Positions 38,921 to 47,420 of a DNA stretch of 64,000 bases are shown one piece after another; positions within the stretch are counted from its first letter, which is position 1, and each line of letters starts with the position of its first letter. Location of the stretch: contig NZ_CP088285.1 in NCBI RefSeq assembly GCF_011516645.4, positions 744,001 to 808,000 on the forward strand. The letters run 5' to 3'. The notes beneath the pieces were generated by a model that did not search any database, was not told the DNA's origin, and saw only the letters and a program-made list of their open reading frames with translations. A program made the position numbers and the translations under genes. This DNA is from Bradyrhizobium septentrionale (GTDB lineage: Bacteria > Pseudomonadota > Alphaproteobacteria > Rhizobiales > Xanthobacteraceae).

Positions 38921-39222
38921 CGCTTTGCGCTCAGCAGGCCCGCCTTGGTGAGCGCGCCGGACAAAAAATCGTTTTCCAACGCCAGCTCGCCGATCTTGGC
39001 ATGTAACGCCTTCAAATCGACCGGCGTCTCGGCCGACGCCTTGTCATGCCCAAACACGCCGGCGGCGCCTTCCAGGAGCTGGTTTTTCCAGATCGTGATC
39101 TGGTTCGGATGAACATCAAACAGTTGCGCCAGCTCCGCCAGCGTCTTGTCGCCTTTGACCGCAGCCAAAGCAACCTTCGCCTTGAATGCCGGAGAATGCA
39201 TCCGGCGGCTCTTCTTCGTCAT
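38917..39222 (-). CDS. IS3 OrfA helix-turn-helix protein, copy A
   Basis: Protein of 101 residues from MTKKSRRMHSPAFKAK, with a helix-turn-helix (TLAELAQLFDVHPNQITIWK) followed by a C-terminal leucine-rich helix for dimerisation. An upstream start at 39276 is possible. It works with OrfB in transposition. Confidence 0.9.
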   Translation of the reverse strand: MTKKSRRMHSPAFKAKVALAAVKGDKTLAELAQLFDVHPNQITIWKNQLLEGAAGVFGHDKASAETPVDLKALHAKIGELALENDFLSGALTKAGLLSAKR

Positions 39223-39311
39223 CTTCGCTCCTGATTCGCGGCAAGAATCCTCGCCGCTGTCAGGCAGAAAATCCACTCAAGCTACTGTCCGAATTTGCGG
39301 AGCCAGCTCTG

Positions 39312-39712
39312 AGAGAGCCGGCTGTTGATCATGGCGGTCCGCCGCAGATGTACAAGATCAGCGCGCAAATTGGATCTCGGGAGAAGATAGGAGACCGGGC
39401 GCCGGGCTCTCCATCGAAATTAAGTAGTGCATGATCGAAACGAAACAAGCGCTCAGGAAGAACCCGACGGCGTTGTGGCCGTACCACCACTGAATCAGGG
39501 CACCCTGCATGCGCAGGCGATGTAGGATTTGGAGACGAACCGTTATACCGCCGGCCGTTCATAGTAGCGATTGAGATGACAGCTCCAGCGGCTAGATTGC
39601 CGGCGGAAGCCAGCAATGCGTGGATTCAATGCGGGATCGCGCCCCCTAGCTCAGGTGAAAACGCAACATAAGCAGAAGCAGCGAATACCGACACCAGGCC
39701 TGCTTCGCCCAT
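39312..39712 (-). pseudogene. fixN: fixN (ccoN, cbb3 oxidase subunit I) remnant
   Basis: Pieces of the heme-copper oxidase catalytic subunit are visible on the minus strand. An N-terminal hydrophobic start (MGEAGLVSVFAASAYVAF) leads to LAAGAVISI. A jump follows to the central signature IQWWYGHNAVGFFLSA, then ALILYICGGPP in another frame. Several hundred residues between the first two pieces are deleted, and the rest is cut off at the IS3 junction (39310). Intact FixN is the proton-pumping subunit of the high-affinity oxidase used in nodules. This copy is dead, so a functional fixNOQP must lie elsewhere. Confidence 0.65.
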
Positions 39713-39796
39713 TGTCGTGGAGTTCAGGCAGGGGTGGGTTTATCATGTCGTGGTTTTTTGGGAACTTACAGTTCCGGTTGGAACGATTGAGCGCGG

Positions 39797-40222
39797 TCAA
39801 TCGCGAAAGCGCCGGGGGACGCTCTCGATCTCGCGACCAAGCGCGCGCAGGGTTTGTTCGTTAGGGCAGTCGTCCGGGAGACCTGTATACTTCTCCTTTC
39901 CGGCGTCGGCGGCGCAGCGGGCCTTAGCCCGACACAGGCCGCACACCCGCTGCAGATCGCGCATTACGTCACCATGACGAGCGGCAAGCGCATTCTCGGA
40001 AAAACCGGCAAGTGCGAGGCGCTTGCTTAAGAGTTCAGGAGAACCCGGACTTTGAGCCATCCTGCGAAAGGCGGACGTGGACAGATTAAGCTCACGCGCG
40101 ATCGCATCGATGTCGTGAGAGCTCAAGTAAGCTAGCTCAGATGACCGAGACAGGCTTGCTCGTAACCGCCTAAGCAGATTTCTGAACCGCCAAGGACGAC
40201 CGATATGTGCAGATTGGCTCAC
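39797..40222 (-). CDS. DUF6455-type protein under an anaerobox
   Basis: Protein of 141 residues with an N-terminal helical region (DIDAIARELNLSTSAFRRMA) and a cysteine-bearing C-terminus (RVCGLCRAKARCA, then DDCPNEQTLRAL). This matches a family I know as DUF6455, often found near micro-oxic genes in rhizobia and possibly binding a metal or cluster. A FixK/FNR-type box TTGACATGCATCAA is centred about 57 bases upstream of the start, so micro-oxic induction is likely. It points toward the fixN remnant. Confidence 0.72.
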   Translation of the reverse strand: MSQSAHIGRPWRFRNLLRRLRASLSRSSELAYLSSHDIDAIARELNLSTSAFRRMAQSPGSPELLSKRLALAGFSENALAARHGDVMRDLQRVCGLCRAKARCAADAGKEKYTGLPDDCPNEQTLRALGREIESVPRRFRD

Positions 40223-40272
40223 CGTGTGTCACATCCCTCGAAAGAGCCTTAGCTGATGGCGGCCCATGGGAT

Positions 40273-40286
40273 TTGACATGCATCAA
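40273..40286. promoter_or_regulatory. Anaerobox (FNR/FixK site) 1
   Basis: TTGACATGCATCAA matches the TTGAT-N4-ATCAA consensus at nine of ten defined positions. It lies upstream of the minus-strand DUF6455 gene. Confidence 0.75.
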
Positions 40287-40399
40287 AATGGGGCCGAGCA
40301 AATCGCTCCAATCAACCAAGCCGATACATGTTGCTGCAGGGACGCTGTGCTCCTCGCACCGGGCTCACCGCTGGCGATTCTCGACGTGCATCGGCTTTT

Positions 40400-40413
40400 T
40401 TGACCTGCATCAA
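40400..40413. promoter_or_regulatory. Anaerobox (FNR/FixK site) 2
   Basis: TTGACCTGCATCAA is nearly the same as box 1 and lies about 60 bases upstream of the ATG at 40467 on the plus strand. The two boxes, about 127 bases apart, would serve divergent transcripts. Confidence 0.75.
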
Positions 40414-40466
40414 TACTGCGGCGGCGGCTTAGCGATAGAAAAGACGTTCCGGTCAAGGTCAGAGAC

Positions 40467-40660
40467 ATGGCAGACAGAAGGACTTGGCGGCCCATCATCT
40501 TTTCGTGTCCAAATACCGGCGACCGGGTTCAAGGACTGCTGCCGGATGACGCCTCCGAGCTAGGCGCCGACGACCTGCCCCAATAACCTGCGCTGCTTGT
40601 GATGGCGTCCACTTCGTCGACCGGCGGACCGGCGCAATGATTGGGGCCGAGCGCAGCTAG
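40467..40660 (+). pseudogene. Small cysteine-pair protein, one frameshift
   Basis: The frame MADRRTWRPIIFSCPNTGDR runs to a stop after LPQ. Shifting one base near 40578 restores ITCAACDGVHFVDRRTGAMI to TAG 40658. Together they match a small rhizobial family with CPNTG and CxxC (zinc-ribbon-like) motifs and unknown function. The upstream anaerobox suggests it was, or is, induced at low oxygen. Confidence 0.6.
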
Positions 40661-41186
40661 ATCGATCGGCATGGCATCAAGCGAAGCCGGGGGCGTCACA
40701 TTTTCGCTTGGACACGCCCGCCAGGCTCGCAAGGACGCGTTGAGGCCATCCATCTCACGCTCGCCCACTTGGGAGTCTTCTCACCAATGAAGGATGTTCG
40801 ACATGAAAGACCACGGGAACACTTGTGGCGCCGCTGGCACGACTTCGCAGGCAGCAGTTCAGTCTGATTTCTGCAAGACAGCGGCCGATACTAGCCGGCA
40901 TTGTCTTGAGCAGGGCGGGATCTTCTCGATCGTAGCCGGGAAGCTGTATCGGAGCGTTAATCCTCGTAATTCAGTTAGCGAGCGGATCATGTCCCATCAC
41001 GGGTTCAACGAACTATGACTTATAGGACCTGGACGGCAACCGAAGCGATCGAGATCACGCGCCGCTCGGCCAATATTTGGCTCAACCTGTTCCCGCACCG
41101 ACCAAGCGAACTGATCCATGCTGTTCAGAAGGTTGCCCCAATTGTCTATTCGCGGCGATAAACACCATACAGCATCTACTGACAAG
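40661..41186. other. Intergenic region, no supported gene
   Basis: A frame at 40794-41018 (MFDMKDHGNTCGAAGTT...) is open but unrecognised and lacks a strong ribosome binding site. Nothing else is evident. Confidence 0.35.
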
Positions 41187-41369
41187 ATGACGTGGGAACG
41201 GATCGAAGCGGCGCCCTTTGATCGGGATCTGGAGATTGCCGTCATTGAGGGTAATACCATTCACCGGCTGGTGTTTCCTTGCCGCCGGATCTTCGGCGGC
41301 TGGATTAAGACCAAGACCGGAGAACACGTCGCTGTGCGACCCACACACTGGCGCATCTGGTCGAAATAG
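41187..41369 (+). CDS. Small conserved hypothetical protein
   Basis: Protein of 60 residues starting MTWERIEAAPFDRDLEIAVI and ending VRPTHWRIWSK. The pattern APFDRDLE...FPCRRIFGGWI is familiar from short proteins of rhizobia and relatives, function unknown. An upstream in-frame start at 41118 would add 23 residues that do not fit the family. Confidence 0.55.
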   Translation: MTWERIEAAPFDRDLEIAVIEGNTIHRLVFPCRRIFGGWIKTKTGEHVAVRPTHWRIWSK

Positions 41370-41532
41370 CGGGCCATCCAGCACTTAGATGCCGTGAATG
41401 CTACGCTTCCACTCAGTGGCCCTCTCGCAGGCGATGTAGAGCGAATCGAATGAGTGTGCTTGGCGCGAAATATGCCGACCGCATCCGGTATCGCTATGGC
41501 ACTGAGGGACCGCGGCTGCATGGGTTTAATCT

Positions 41533-42096
41533 GAACTCGTGCACGTCTCGCGGCCGACCACCATGGGTGAGATGGCATCGGCCATCGCCCATGAAATCAA
41601 CCAGCCAGTCTTCGCCACTACAAACTACCTGCTCGGGCCGGCATCAGACAAGCCAGACGTCAATCGCGTTGGTAACGCGCTCGAACACGCCGCCCGACAG
41701 GCCTCCTCGCGCCGACGATATCGCCAGGCGCTCACGTGAATTCGCGGCCAATGGCGAGCGGCAGGACTTAGTGGAGAATGCGCCAGGATGCGCTGAACCT
41801 GATGGGAACGGCAATCGAGACGATGGCTTCCCTACTGGTGCTGAAAATTGACCGTCGGGGCTACCAAGACGGCCTGGCCAGGTTTACTCGTGCTGGTAGC
41901 GGCCCCAGCATTAGCCCCGACCGCCTGTTTCAACCCCTTGTCACGAGTTAAGAGCATCGTATGGGGGTTGGACTATCAATCGGATGGGCGATCATCGAAT
42001 CCCATGGCGGCCACATCCTCGCAGAAACGAATCCGGGCGGGAGTGCGATCTTTCAGTTCACCCCGCCATTTGCGGAGGTTGGTGAAGACGCATGAT
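41533..42096 (+). pseudogene. fixL: fixL oxygen-sensor kinase remnant
   Basis: The phosphoacceptor region is clear (ELVHVSRPTTMGEMASAIAH, then EINQP). After a damaged middle the end of the ATPase domain remains (MGVGLSIGWAIIESHGGHIL, then FQFTPPFAE), in a different frame and with stops. The PAS/heme sensor half is absent upstream. Intact FixL autophosphorylates at low oxygen and activates FixJ. The last codons overlap the fixJ start, preserving the classical fixLJ order. Confidence 0.75.
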
Positions 42097-42697
42097 TATG
42101 CGGCGCATTCTTGTGATCGATGATGACGCCGCGATGCGGGATTCGCTCGCGCTTCTGCTTGATGTAAAAGGCTTTTGCGTAGCAGCCTATGAGAGGGCGA
42201 ACCAGTGCCTCGATGAGGTCGCTAGCGGCCCTGTCGACTGTATTATCTCAGACATCCGCATGCCCGGCATGAGTGGCCTCGAACTGCTGCGCAAACTCAA
42301 GGCCGATCGTGTCGGCTATCCTGTCGTCCTGATAACTGGGCATGGCGACGTATCGCTTGCAGTCGAAGCGATGAAGGCGGGTGCGGCCGATTTTATCGGG
42401 AAGCCGTTCGAGGATGAGGTGCTATTGCGTTCCGTCCATAGTGCGTTGGACGCGCGGCCGATCAAGCCAATCGGTGACGCAGCAAAACTGCAGGCGGACG
42501 CCCGCCTCGCAGATCTCTCGGCGCGCGAACGTGACGTCCTGCACGGACTATTAGCCGGCAGAATCAACAAGGTGATCGCCCGGGATCTTGGCATCAGCCC
42601 CCGGACAGTCGAGGTTTACCGCGCTAACCTCATGGCCAAGACCGATGCCCGCAGCATTGCCGAGTTGATGCGGATCGCCATCGTCTCAGGGCTCTAG
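42092..42697 (+). CDS. fixJ: FixJ-type response regulator
   Basis: Transcription factor of 201 residues with an N-terminal receiver domain (ILVIDDDAAMRDSLALLL; phospho-Asp in IISDIRMPGMSG; Lys in FIGKPFED) and a C-terminal LuxR-type helix-turn-helix (LSARERDVLHGLLAGRINKV, then GISPRTVEVYRANLM). FixJ activates fixK and nifA when phosphorylated by FixL. The gene is intact although its adjacent fixL is broken, so it would need another kinase or a second FixL. ATG 42098 is an alternative start. Confidence 0.9.
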   Translation: MIMRRILVIDDDAAMRDSLALLLDVKGFCVAAYERANQCLDEVASGPVDCIISDIRMPGMSGLELLRKLKADRVGYPVVLITGHGDVSLAVEAMKAGAADFIGKPFEDEVLLRSVHSALDARPIKPIGDAAKLQADARLADLSARERDVLHGLLAGRINKVIARDLGISPRTVEVYRANLMAKTDARSIAELMRIAIVSGL

Positions 42698-43198
42698 CAG
42701 TATCGCAAACGGCGCGAAATGGCTTTTTCAGGCTGCGCGCACCTGATGGTGCACAGTAGTTTCGGAGGCAAGGCTTCGAACCGGGCTCAGAAAGACGCCT
42801 TCGGCACGCACTGGCGGACAGGTTGACCGCGCCGAACGAGTCGTGCATCACCTCGGTTGCTTGCTTGTCATCCTGGTATTCAGCACCTGTTTTGCCGCGA
42901 CTAACAATGTCGATCAGGTGATGGCTAAGAACGGCATCCGCAATCTTTTGCTCGATCACCCTTCCTGGTCTCGGCGGCATAATCGCTGTGCATGAATGAT
43001 GCAGTTGCGCGGCTGGCATCACCGACGGACCACATGCCATGCTGGCTTTTCTCTAGTTGACACCGGGCCATTGCGCGACAGCTACACGTCCAGTTTAATC
43101 GTGCCTAACCAAATCAGCGACTGCGTATGAAGCAGATCAATTAAACGGCCCGGATTGTGCTTCGACAACCAGCATGTCCTTCACGCCAGAGAGCGGCA
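42698..43198. other. fixJ-usp intergenic region
   Basis: A minus-strand frame at 42630-43040 contains RVIEQKIADAVLSHHLIDIV, but I do not recognise a family. No clear anaerobox is present in front of the stress-protein gene. Confidence 0.35.
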
Positions 43199-43878
43199 AT
43201 GTTCAGGAATATATTGGTCCGTCTTCCTACGGAGCTACCGGTGCGGGCTGCGGTAGATGGTTCGATTTCCTTCGCATTGAGCACGGGCGCGCATCTTGAT
43301 GTTGTCGCGATCGGGTACGAAAGGACCATTGCTCCGCTCGTTGCGCTCGGCGGGGCGACCGTCACTTCGGTCTTTGAGGTCGAACAGGAGCGTGCATTGG
43401 AGCGAGCCAAAGCGGCACTCTGTGTCTTTGATCTGCAGGCAAGAAACACCGGTATCTCCTACGTGAGCCGCGCGCTGAGTGCGGTTCCGGCCGACGCGCC
43501 GGATCATCTGCGCGAGCGCGCGAGTCCACGATATGAGCATCGTCACGCAACCTCAGGGCGGCTATGACAGCTACGATAACGTTATTCCCAAGCGAATGCT
43601 TTTCCAAGCCGGCGGACCCGCTCTGTACCTGCCATGCATCTTCCACGGCCCGTTTTCGGCCAGGCGAATCGGGATTTGCTGGGACGGCAGCCGTCGCGCG
43701 GCCCGCGCGTTGCACGACGCGATGCCGCTGCTGCGCGAAGCTGACGTCCTCACCATTGTCGCGATCGCCGCTCCAAACAGGCTTCCGGCGGAAAGTTCTA
43801 AGGAGCATTTGGGGCAGTACCTTGCAAAGTCAGGCCTTGCTGCAAAGGTCGTTTCACTCCCGGCATCCCGGTCAGCGG

Positions 43879-45072
43879 CAGGGCTATCGCATATGGCTAA
43901 GAACCTGCATGAGAAAGGCCTCGTCCCAGCCTGCGCGTCTGATCTTGAGGTTGATGGACTTGCGATCGGGGTGGGCTCGCAGGATGTTGAGGGCAAGGCG
44001 TCGGAGAATGGCGAGATTCTCCGGTGCGTGGTCCTTGCGGGAGCGGTTGCGATCCTCGGCAAAATGGACGTCGAGCACCCAATGCAGCCGGTTCTCAACG
44101 GCCCAGTGACTGCGGGTGACGTCAAGCAGCCGCTTGGCAGAGATATATCTGGACAGCAGATAGTAACGTACGACCGGCGGATCGGCGCGCTGGTCACGCA
44201 GGCGCCGGCGCGAGGTGACGCGGCCCACGGCCGCCACGCCGGGGAAGCGTTCAGCCAGGGTCGTGTTGCGCATGACGGTCGCACGTCGCGCCTCGCTGCG
44301 ATCATGGGCCGGGCGGTCGGTCTGCTGGACGGTGCTGCGCTGCCCCGATCGCGCAAACTGCTGCGTCACCGCCTTGAACAAGAGGCCACGGTTCGCCTTG
44401 ATCGTCAGAACATAATGTCCGCCCCGATCAAGCACCGCTGCAGCAAATCGGCGGTGGCAATGCAGGGGCATCGGCGGTCACAGTGCAGTCTTCAAGGGAG
44501 AGAAGATCCAGCACCTCCAAGGCGCCCGCCGTCTCGTTGCGCCCCGGCGCTTTTTGTTGCGCCAGAGCCATGCGTGCTTCGACTGCGAAGACGTTGACCA
44601 GATGCAGTGGCGTTGCCCGTCCGCCGCGTTCATAGGCACGCCGCAGAGCTTTGCCATCGACCGCAATCACGCCGGTAAGCTTGAGCCCATTGGCCTTGGC
44701 AAACGCCGCCATGAAGCGGCGGAAGGCGAACTCAAAGGCCTGCGGCTTGAGCAGACGGAACACCCGACTGAACGTATCGTGGCTGGGGATGCCGTGCTCC
44801 AGCTTCAGGAAGAGGCGCAACAAGCCTTCCTTGGACTGTCCAAACTCCTCCATCTCCGCGCAGCTGCCGGCTCCGCACAGAACCGCCGCCAGCGCGATGA
44901 AGAGAACTTCCAGCAGTTCGTGGCTCGCATTGCCTGCGCGCGGGTCCGGCAAGCGCCCAAACGCCCTTCTGAACTTCCGCATCCGACTCCCTCCAGAATC
45001 CGGGAGTCGTCTTCAGAATCCTTCTTGCCTTCCAACGCAATAGCTAGCCAAAACCCATATGCGATTCCCCTG
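43879..45072 (-). mobile_element. ISAs1-family element
   Basis: 1194 bp with ends CAGGGCTATCGCATATGG and, inward from the right, CAGGGGAATCGCATATGG. It is flanked by an exact 10-bp duplication CGGTCAGCGG at 43869-43878 and 45073-45082. It is inserted in the universal stress protein gene. Confidence 0.92.
43884..44982 (-). pseudogene. ISAs1 transposase, frameshifted
   Basis: The N-terminal part (FRRAFGRLPDPRAGNASHEL, AVDGKALRRAYERGG) runs from ATG 44982 to about 44470. The C-terminal part (RGGHYVLTIKANRGLLFKAV, RSHWAVENRLHWVLDVHFAE) continues in another frame to 43884. One indel near 44465 inactivates it as written. Confidence 0.88.
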
Positions 45073-45202
45073 CGGTCAGCGGGGCGCACCCTCCTGTCGC
45101 TCGCGGCGCACCAAAGCTTCGACCTGCTGGTGATGGGCGGATCCGGCGCCTTCGTCCACGGCCGATTTCGGCTCTCCGCCTTAGGATCACCTGGCCAATA
45201 AT

Positions 45203-45694
45203 CCTTCTCCAGCCACCGGCCGGCCGCCGCTGTGACAACGCGCATATTGGCGGCATCCCCTCATCGGTTACGCCAGGTCCACCTGGACGACGAGCTTGGT
45301 ATGATCTGATACGCGCGCACGTGTAAGCCCGAGAACTTGGCTCGGGTGACATATTGATCCGGCTCAACGGCTGGCCTTGCCGCTCTCCGGTGATTTTGGT
45401 GGCAAGACTGTCCGTGAGCAGTTCCTCCAGCAGCTCGATCGATATCGACCTGCCACATTCTAAGGCATTGCGCTTCCGCCTGGCTCTTCCCGGGAGATTG
45501 GCCCAGGCTTGCGATTGTTTCCATCGGCAAGGCCGACCAAGCCGGCAGCCTCTTTCGATCCAAAGGCCGCCTGGCCGGCTTCGAGCGGGTTGGAGCAAGC
45601 CAGGGGCAGCGCTGCACTAGGACGGCATTACAGGACCTACGTGTAAATACTTAGTGGCTTCTACTTAGGGAAAACATCCGAATTTGCCGGCCCG
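45203..45694. other. Region upstream of fixK
   Basis: No gene is supported. TTGATCCGGCTCAA at 45354-45367 resembles an anaerobox (nine of ten positions) but lies about 340 bases before fixK, so its relevance is doubtful. Confidence 0.4.
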
Positions 45695-46429
45695 TTGGAA
45701 GCGGCCAATCTGAGCCCCATCGTCGTTAGCAAGATTGAGTCCGCCATGCAGGCCCAGGCCGCACCTTCTCACGAGATCAGCCGACATCCGACTAGCGTCT
45801 TGCGCAGGCAGCCGCATGGTTGTGGTCCGTTTGGTATGATTGCGGCACCGATGCGGTTCACTCGCAACAGCGAGATCTTCGGCGAGGATGAGGCAGCTGA
45901 ATACCTGTATCAAGTGGTGTCAGGTGCTGTGCGAACCTACAAGATTCTGGAGGACGGACGCCGTCAGATCGGTGCATTTTATCTGCCCGGCGACATCTTC
46001 GGCTTCGAGGCCGGAGAAAGCCATATCTCTTCGGCCGAGGCGATCTGTGAGACGCATCTGCTGATGGTGAAGCGCTCCGCCGTCATTGTTCGCGCCAGTC
46101 ACGAGAGGGAGCTCACGCGACAGCTGTGGGACGGTATGGCGCTGGAGCTCCGCCGCTTTCAGCAACATTCAATGCTCCTGATCGGCAGCGCAGAAGATCG
46201 GGTGATGGCCTTTCTGCTCGATATGTCTCGCCGCGCTACCAAGAAGGGTGCGATCGAACTTCCCATGTCACGGCAGGATGTTGCCGATTACCTTGGTTTG
46301 ACCATCGAGACGGTGTCGCGCACCTTTACCCAACTTGAGCAGAATGGCGTTATTGCCCTACCAACCTCACGCCGAGTCGAGCTGCGTGACGGCAGATTAT
46401 CCAGCCGCTATGTGCAGAACTTGGGTTAA
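45695..46429 (+). CDS. fixK: FixK/FNR-type transcription regulator
   Basis: Crp-Fnr family regulator of up to 244 residues. It has a cyclic-nucleotide-like beta-barrel (LYQVVSGAVRTYKILEDGRR, FYLPGDIFGFE), a dimer helix, and a winged helix-turn-helix with the Fnr recognition helix ETVSRTFTQLEQNGVI. The iron-sulfur cysteine cluster of Fnr is not evident, as in FixK. FixK activates fixNOQP, hemN and related genes at TTGAT-N4-ATCAA boxes such as those at 40273 and 40400. The longest frame opens at TTG 45695; ATG 45746 is the more conservative start. It is intact. Confidence 0.88.
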   Translation: MEAANLSPIVVSKIESAMQAQAAPSHEISRHPTSVLRRQPHGCGPFGMIAAPMRFTRNSEIFGEDEAAEYLYQVVSGAVRTYKILEDGRRQIGAFYLPGDIFGFEAGESHISSAEAICETHLLMVKRSAVIVRASHERELTRQLWDGMALELRRFQQHSMLLIGSAEDRVMAFLLDMSRRATKKGAIELPMSRQDVADYLGLTIETVSRTFTQLEQNGVIALPTSRRVELRDGRLSSRYVQNLG

Positions 46430-46549
46430 GTCACAAGCCGCGGCGAAAATGCGAATTCTGCAAGAACAGCGCGGACAATTGCGGCGCCGTGAAGGACACT
46501 GAACCTTAGCTTGAGCGATCTGCTACCTTGTTCCTCCATGGAGCCCACA

Positions 46550-47173
46550 ATGATCATCGATCTGTTGCTTCGAGAGCATCGCAATATTGATCTTCTTCTG
46601 ACTTTCCTCCAACGCGAATTGGAGGTTTTCGAGCATGGGACCCGTCCGGACTATGAGGTCATTCGCGCGATCCTCAGCTACTTCGAGGTTTACCCGGCGA
46701 TGTACCATCATCCTCAAGAAGACTTGATTTTCTCAAAGCTCGAGACTCGCGATCCGGATGCGGCTGCGATCGTCGGCAATCTCGCACATGAACACCAGGA
46801 AGTCGTCGACCGTCTGCACCACGCCGTTCAAGCTATTGATGGGATCCTCGCGGATCGTGAACTCGTTCGGCAAGACGTCGGCAATATCGTACGCGACTTT
46901 ATCGTACGCGAGCGGCACCACATGATGTTGGAAGAACGAGATTTCTTTCCCGCCGCCGTTCTGGCTCTATCCCCTCAGGATTGGACCGACATCGCTTCTG
47001 CTCTCACCGATCATGGTGATCCCCTATTCAGCGAAGCAGCAAGGGCGACCTCCGATGCGCTAAGAGCGCATATCCTAGAATTGGAGCAAGAAGCTGAAGC
47101 CGAACGGAGTTCGGTCGCTCTTTCCTCCGGAATGGCCGGCAGCCCGCTACATGGCCTCACGAGGGACGGCTAA
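46550..47173 (+). CDS. Hemerythrin HHE-domain protein
   Basis: Protein of 207 residues made of helices that carry di-iron ligand histidines in the pattern REHRNID, YHHPQEDLIF, AHEHQEVVD and RERHHMMLEERDFF. Such proteins bind O2 or NO and are often in FixK/Fnr regulons. I chose ATG 46550 because GGAG lies six bases upstream; ATG 46538 would add four residues. It follows fixK by about 120 bases and precedes hemN on the same strand, consistent with a micro-oxic gene set. Confidence 0.85.
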   Translation: MIIDLLLREHRNIDLLLTFLQRELEVFEHGTRPDYEVIRAILSYFEVYPAMYHHPQEDLIFSKLETRDPDAAAIVGNLAHEHQEVVDRLHHAVQAIDGILADRELVRQDVGNIVRDFIVRERHHMMLEERDFFPAAVLALSPQDWTDIASALTDHGDPLFSEAARATSDALRAHILELEQEAEAERSSVALSSGMAGSPLHGLTRDG

Positions 47174-47420
47174 TATCCTTCGGGAGAGGAATACTTTCTC
47201 CCTTTGCTCATGCAGGCCCAATTGGATCAAAACGAGAACTGGCCTGCATGCCGCCCATTGCTGCGGCATCACCGCTTCATCGCGATCCAGGGACGATATA
47301 CGCCGTGGGCATGCCCTACCAATTTGGCTTCAGACTCGCCACTGCCATCAGCCACCAATTAAACTGACGCAGCGCAAAAACCTATCCGGCGTATCTGCGA
47401 TTTGGACCCAGAGAAGAAGA

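Larger units (their letters stand above)
37947..39310 (-). mobile_element. IS3-family element, copy A
   Basis: About 1.36 kb, with terminal repeats GAGCTGGCGCCGGTTGTTTG (left) and GAGCTGGCTCCGCAAATTCG (right, inward). Two overlapping genes lie on the minus strand. An almost identical copy lies inverted at 52500-53865. Its right end abuts a fixN remnant. Confidence 0.9.
43199..45202 (+). pseudogene. Universal stress protein (UspA family) with frameshift, split by ISAs1
   Basis: A tandem Usp protein of about 280 residues, of the type co-regulated with FixK/FNR genes. The first domain begins MFRNILVRLPTELPVRAAVD. The frame shifts near 43500, after which VTQPQGGYDSYDNVIPKRML and ARRIGICWDGSRRAARALHD continue in another frame. 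ISAs1 then interrupts it. Removing the element with one CGGTCAGCGG restores PASRSAGRTLLSLAAHQSF and DLLVMGGSGAFVHGRF. The ATP-binding GxxGxxxxR motif is altered at the end and the final residues are lost by 45202. Confidence 0.8.

Noticed and set aside
45354..45367. TTGATCCGGCTCAA as an anaerobox for fixK
   Set aside because: It is too far (about 340 bases) from the fixK start and in a region without other support; kept only as a note.
47200..47215. Possible FixK half-sites before hemN
   Set aside because: Only isolated TTG/ATCAA-like halves were seen, without the palindrome spacing needed for a call.
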